Shown piece after piece: positions 61,677 to 64,000 of a DNA stretch of 64,000 nt; position 1 is the first letter of the stretch, and the number at the start of each line of letters is the position of its first letter. The stretch is taken from positions 2,666,001 to 2,730,000 of the forward strand of contig OZ220699.1 in NCBI GenBank assembly GCA_965116565.1, in the 5' to 3' direction. The DNA is from Bin87 sp965116565. GTDB taxonomy: Bacteria; Chloroflexota; Dehalococcoidia; Lucifugimonadales; UBA3495. The position numbers were made by a program, and so were the translations under genes. The notes beneath the pieces are model-generated. The model saw only the letters and a program-made list of their open reading frames with translations, had not been told where the DNA came from and searched no databases.

Positions 61677-62310
61677 ATAAGAGGCAAACCGGCGCGACAG
61701 ACCACCATGTTGACGGCGGTCACGCCCGACGCCCTGGTGCCCCGGCACCATCCCATCAGGCGCATCAAGTCCATGGTGGATCAGGCCTTGGCCCAGCTCT
61801 CGCCCATCTTTGACCGGATGTACGCGGCCAATGGCCGAGCATCGATGCCGCCGGGCCGCCTGCTGAAAGCCTGCCTATTGATGGCGTTGTTCTCGGTGCG
61901 CAGCGAGCGGCGGTTTTGCGAGCGGTTGGAGTACGACCTGCTGTTCAAGTGATTTCTGGATCTGAACATCATGGACCACAGTTTCGACCACTCGGTGTTC
62001 GCCAAGAACCGGCTGCTGCTGCTGGAGGCCGACGTGGCCCGGGAGTTTCTGCTGGAGATAGTGGAACAGGCCAGGAAGCAGAGGCTGTTGTTGGGGGAGC
62101 ATTTCAGTCCGACCCTTGACCAATCGGGGGACGCTGTTGGAAGCCTGGGCGTCGGTAAAGAGTTTCCGTCCCAGAGACGAGGAGGATCCACCGTCAGAAG
62201 GGGGCGGACGCAATCCGGAGGTGGACTTTCGGGGTGAAAGGCGCAGCAACGAGACCCACCGGTCCACCACGGACCCACAGACCAGGCTGGCCAAAAAGGG
62301 CAAGGGGAAG
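61677..62310 (+). pseudogene. Decayed IS5-like transposase (DUF772 type)
   Basis: The conserved N-terminal pattern of IS transposases is visible: VPRHHPIRRIKSMVDQALAQLSPIFDRMYAA then LLKACLLMALFSVRSERRFCERLEYDLLF. It is broken by an in-frame TGA at 61950-61952 where family members have Trp, by a frameshift around 62105-62120, and by truncation after KGKGK. The likely original start at 61677 is ATA instead of ATG. The later frame carries RDEEDPPSEGGGRNPEVDFRG, a typical transposase segment. A 7-bp inverted repeat (GTTTGCC/GGCAAAC) at 61670-61689 spans this start. Confidence 0.82.
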
Positions 62311-62439
62311 GTTGTCCGCGGCATCTTGGAAGACTGCCCCAACCTACAGGTGCGCATCTCACACGACGATGGCAGCCCTCGACGCTCGATACCCTTCGGA
62401 GACGTCAACCCGACTTGAAACTCTCGTGACTTTCAAATC

Positions 62440-62513
62440 TGGAGCGGGCGATGGGAATCGAACCCACGTAGCCAGCTTGGAAGGCTGGGGCTTTACCACT
62501 AAGCTACGCCCGC
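62440..62513 (-). tRNA. tRNA-Gly (UCC)
   Basis: On the minus strand: acceptor GCGGGCG/CGCCCGC, D-stem GCTT/AAGC, anticodon stem CCAGC/GCTGG with loop CTTCCAA (anticodon UCC, Gly), T-arm GTGGG/CCCAT with one G-T pair, and an encoded CCA. Its 3' end faces the decayed IS element, a common integration context. Confidence 0.95.
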
Positions 62514-62591
62514 TCGGTCATGCCATTATAACCCAAGATATTGCGGTACACTTTCCGAAACGCTCGGAATCGTCCGAGCGCACAGACGTGC

Positions 62592-63056
62592 ATGCCAAAA
62601 ACAATTTACCTCGCCAATCCTTACGGCTTTTCTGAGCAACAGAAAGCGTCGCTGTTGCCGCCCATCATCGCCGCCTTGGAAAACCTCGGCCTGGAGGTGT
62701 GGGAACCTTTCGCTCGCAACAACCAGATCGATTTCCAGCGGTCCGGCTGGGCGTATCGGGTCGGGCAGCAGGACTACGCCGACGTGGTGGCCGCCGACGC
62801 AATTTTCGCCGTCGTGAACGGCGTGCCGCCCGACGAGGGCGTCATGATCGAATTGGGCATGGCGATCGCGCTGGGCAAGCCAACCTTCCTGTTCCGCGAT
62901 GATTTCCGCCGCGCCACGGACAGTGAGGAATACCCATTGAATCTCATGCTGTTCACAGGAATGCCGGAGCAGGCATGGTCAGGCTACTACTACACCTCGT
63001 TGGACCAGATCACGGCTCCGGATAAGGCCCTGGCCCGGTGGGCGTCGGGCGAATAG
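62592..63056 (+). CDS. Nucleoside 2-deoxyribosyltransferase-like protein
   Basis: 154 residues from the ATG at 62592. The pattern YLANPYGFSEQQK near the start (a YLA.P type motif), WEPFARNNQID and ADAIFAVVNGVPPDEGVMIELGMAIALGKPT (Asp 81, Glu 87, the nucleophile position) are those of the deoxyribosyltransferase/YspA-like fold. These enzymes exchange or hydrolyse nucleoside or nucleotide bases. 79 bp after the tRNA-Gly on the opposite strand. Confidence 0.82.
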   Translation: MPKTIYLANPYGFSEQQKASLLPPIIAALENLGLEVWEPFARNNQIDFQRSGWAYRVGQQDYADVVAADAIFAVVNGVPPDEGVMIELGMAIALGKPTFLFRDDFRRATDSEEYPLNLMLFTGMPEQAWSGYYYTSLDQITAPDKALARWASGE

Positions 63057-63144
63057 GGCCGGCGTAATTTGAAGCGCTGCGGATGCGATGGGCGGCCGGC
63101 GTCGCCGCCGCGCTCTTTCTTACAATTCAAGCAGGATGACCTCG

Positions 63145-64000
63145 ATGCTAAACACACGTTTCACGGATCTGCTGGGTTTGGGCTACCCCGTCATGAACGC
63201 GCCGATGAGCAACCACAGCGGTGGACGTTTGGCGGCGGCAGTCTCGCTCGCCGGCGGTCTGGGCACATTCGGCGGCAGCAACAACTTTGGCCCGGAGTGG
63301 TTCCCCGAACAAATCCGTTCTATCCGGAACCAGACTGACCGGCCTTTCGGCGTCGGGTTCATCACGCACCTGATGGCGGCCGACCCATCCAATTTTATTG
63401 CGGCGCTGGACCAGGGGGTGCCAGTCTTGATCTTTTCGTTCGCGGACCCGCTACCTTGGGTTCACCGCGCGAAACGCGCCGGAGCCACGACCATCTGCCA
63501 GGTTCAGACGATTGCAGCAGCGCGATTGGCGGTGGACGCCGGAGCCGATGTGCTCCTGGCTCAGGGCAACGAGGCCGGCGGCCATACCGGAGAGATGAAC
63601 CTGCTTCCGCTGCTGTGCGATCTGGTCGAGCGGTATCCGGATGTGCCGGTGATGGCGGCGGGTGGAATCACATCGGGTCGGGCCCTGGCAGCGGTGGTCG
63701 CTTCCGGCGCTGAGGGGGTTTCCCTGGGTACTGCGATGCTGGCGACGCCGGAGGCGGTAGAGGTGCCCGAGCAGTTCAAGGAGCAGATCCTGCGGTCGAA
63801 CGGCGACGACACCGCATACACGCGGCTTTACGACCTGTTGGGCGACGAGCCGTGGCCGGCGGGAATCGCTGGGCGGGTATATCGCAACCGTTTGGTCCGG
63901 GAGTGGAACGGCCGCGACGCCGAGGTTCTCGCGCACAGAGAGGAATTGACGACCGATGTCGCGGCGGCGCGGGCGCGTCAGGACCCTGAACTGTCATCGG
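63145..64000 (+). CDS. Nitronate monooxygenase family protein (partial, C-terminus off window)
   Basis: FMN-dependent TIM-barrel enzyme related to 2-nitropropane dioxygenase and enoyl-reductase-like proteins. From the ATG at 63145 (AGGA upstream; another ATG at 63136) to the right edge there are about 285 codons and the frame is still open. Motifs: MNAPMSNHSGGRLAAAVSLAGGLG at the N-terminus, AQGNEAGGHTGEMNLLP (catalytic His) and MAAGGITSGRALAAVVASGAEGVSLGTAML for FMN phosphate binding. Acts on nitronates or other oxidised compounds. Confidence 0.88.
   Translation, partial: MLNTRFTDLLGLGYPVMNAPMSNHSGGRLAAAVSLAGGLGTFGGSNNFGPEWFPEQIRSIRNQTDRPFGVGFITHLMAADPSNFIAALDQGVPVLIFSFADPLPWVHRAKRAGATTICQVQTIAAARLAVDAGADVLLAQGNEAGGHTGEMNLLPLLCDLVERYPDVPVMAAGGITSGRALAAVVASGAEGVSLGTAMLATPEAVEVPEQFKEQILRSNGDDTAYTRLYDLLGDEPWPAGIAGRVYRNRLVREWNGRDAEVLAHREELTTDVAAARARQDPELSS

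Noticed and set aside
61707..61952. Intact small protein of 81 residues
   Set aside because: It is the N-terminal piece of a decayed transposase that ends at a TGA in a normally Trp position.

Overview
The window is GC-rich, tightly packed bacterial chromosome of about 64 kb with short intergenic gaps and many start/stop overlaps. Gene content suggests an aerobic, heterotrophic Chloroflexota bacterium, plausibly of the SAR202 type within Dehalococcoidia. The reasons are several luciferase-like (LLM) flavin oxidoreductases, three CaiB/BaiF CoA-transferases, a complex I operon without the NADH-input genes, a SufBCDSU operon and standalone DUF domains. The taxonomic call is inference from gene content; no 16S rRNA gene is present.

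Layout. 1-8.1 kb (minus strand): complex I operon nuoA-B-C-D-H-I-J-K-(small gene)-L-M, with nuoM running off the left edge. 8.2-12.7 kb (plus): alpha/beta hydrolase, CaiB/BaiF CoA-transferase, rdgB, moaA, moaC. 12.7-14.8 kb: an unknown small gene, an EVE/PUA-like protein, a CAU tRNA and a PAC2-family protein, followed by about 1 kb with no recognisable gene. 15.8-18.6 kb (plus): second alpha/beta hydrolase, ferritin, DinB-like protein and a lipoprotein with three DUF4377-like repeats. 18.6-24.7 kb (minus): sufB-C-D-S and two sufU paralogues. 24.9-30.1 kb (plus): a frameshifted globin, TatD, a Tag-like protein without its catalytic Glu, a DUF1802 protein, aldo/keto reductase, Fur-family regulator and a VOC protein. 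30.1-32.1 kb: flavin reductase, then a repeat-rich island with a broken small gene. 32.2-38.8 kb (plus): two adjacent CaiB/BaiF CoA-transferases, second CAU tRNA, DUF1801 protein, NCS2 permease with an extra C-terminal domain, histidine phosphatase and SDR. 38.8-40.9 kb (minus): LLM enzyme and an asparaginase-like protein. 41.1-46.5 kb: ftsH, two small minus-strand genes, hflK and hflC. 46.7-51 kb (minus): HpcH/HpaI aldolase, M16 peptidase, MBL hydrolase and M42 peptidase. 51-52.5 kb: Ldh-family oxidoreductase and a lone RAM-domain protein. 52.6-57.2 kb (minus): three LLM oxidoreductases with an alpha/beta hydrolase between two of them. 57.5-61.6 kb (plus): serA, a PanE-like reductase, an unknown protein and alpha-carbonic anhydrase. 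61.6-64 kb: decayed IS transposase, tRNA-Gly, a nucleoside deoxyribosyltransferase-like protein and a nitronate monooxygenase running off the right edge.

How it works together. The core functions are respiration (nuo), Fe-S assembly (suf), molybdenum cofactor synthesis (moaA/moaC), membrane proteolysis (FtsH with HflKC) and serine synthesis. They are interleaved with a broad, oxidative, CoA-linked catabolic set: four LLM enzymes, a flavin reductase, three hydrolases, three CoA-transferases, SDR, AKR, aldolase, Ldh and nitronate monooxygenase. This suggests oxygenation followed by hydrolysis or CoA activation of unusual organic substrates. I saw no CRISPR array, prophage or recognisable defence island. 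The strongest leads are the LLM/hydrolase cluster, the NCS2-ATPase-like fusion, the asparaginase with a changed substrate motif, the nuo operon with a foreign small gene, and several promoters sharing an extended -10 of the form TGn-TATACT.
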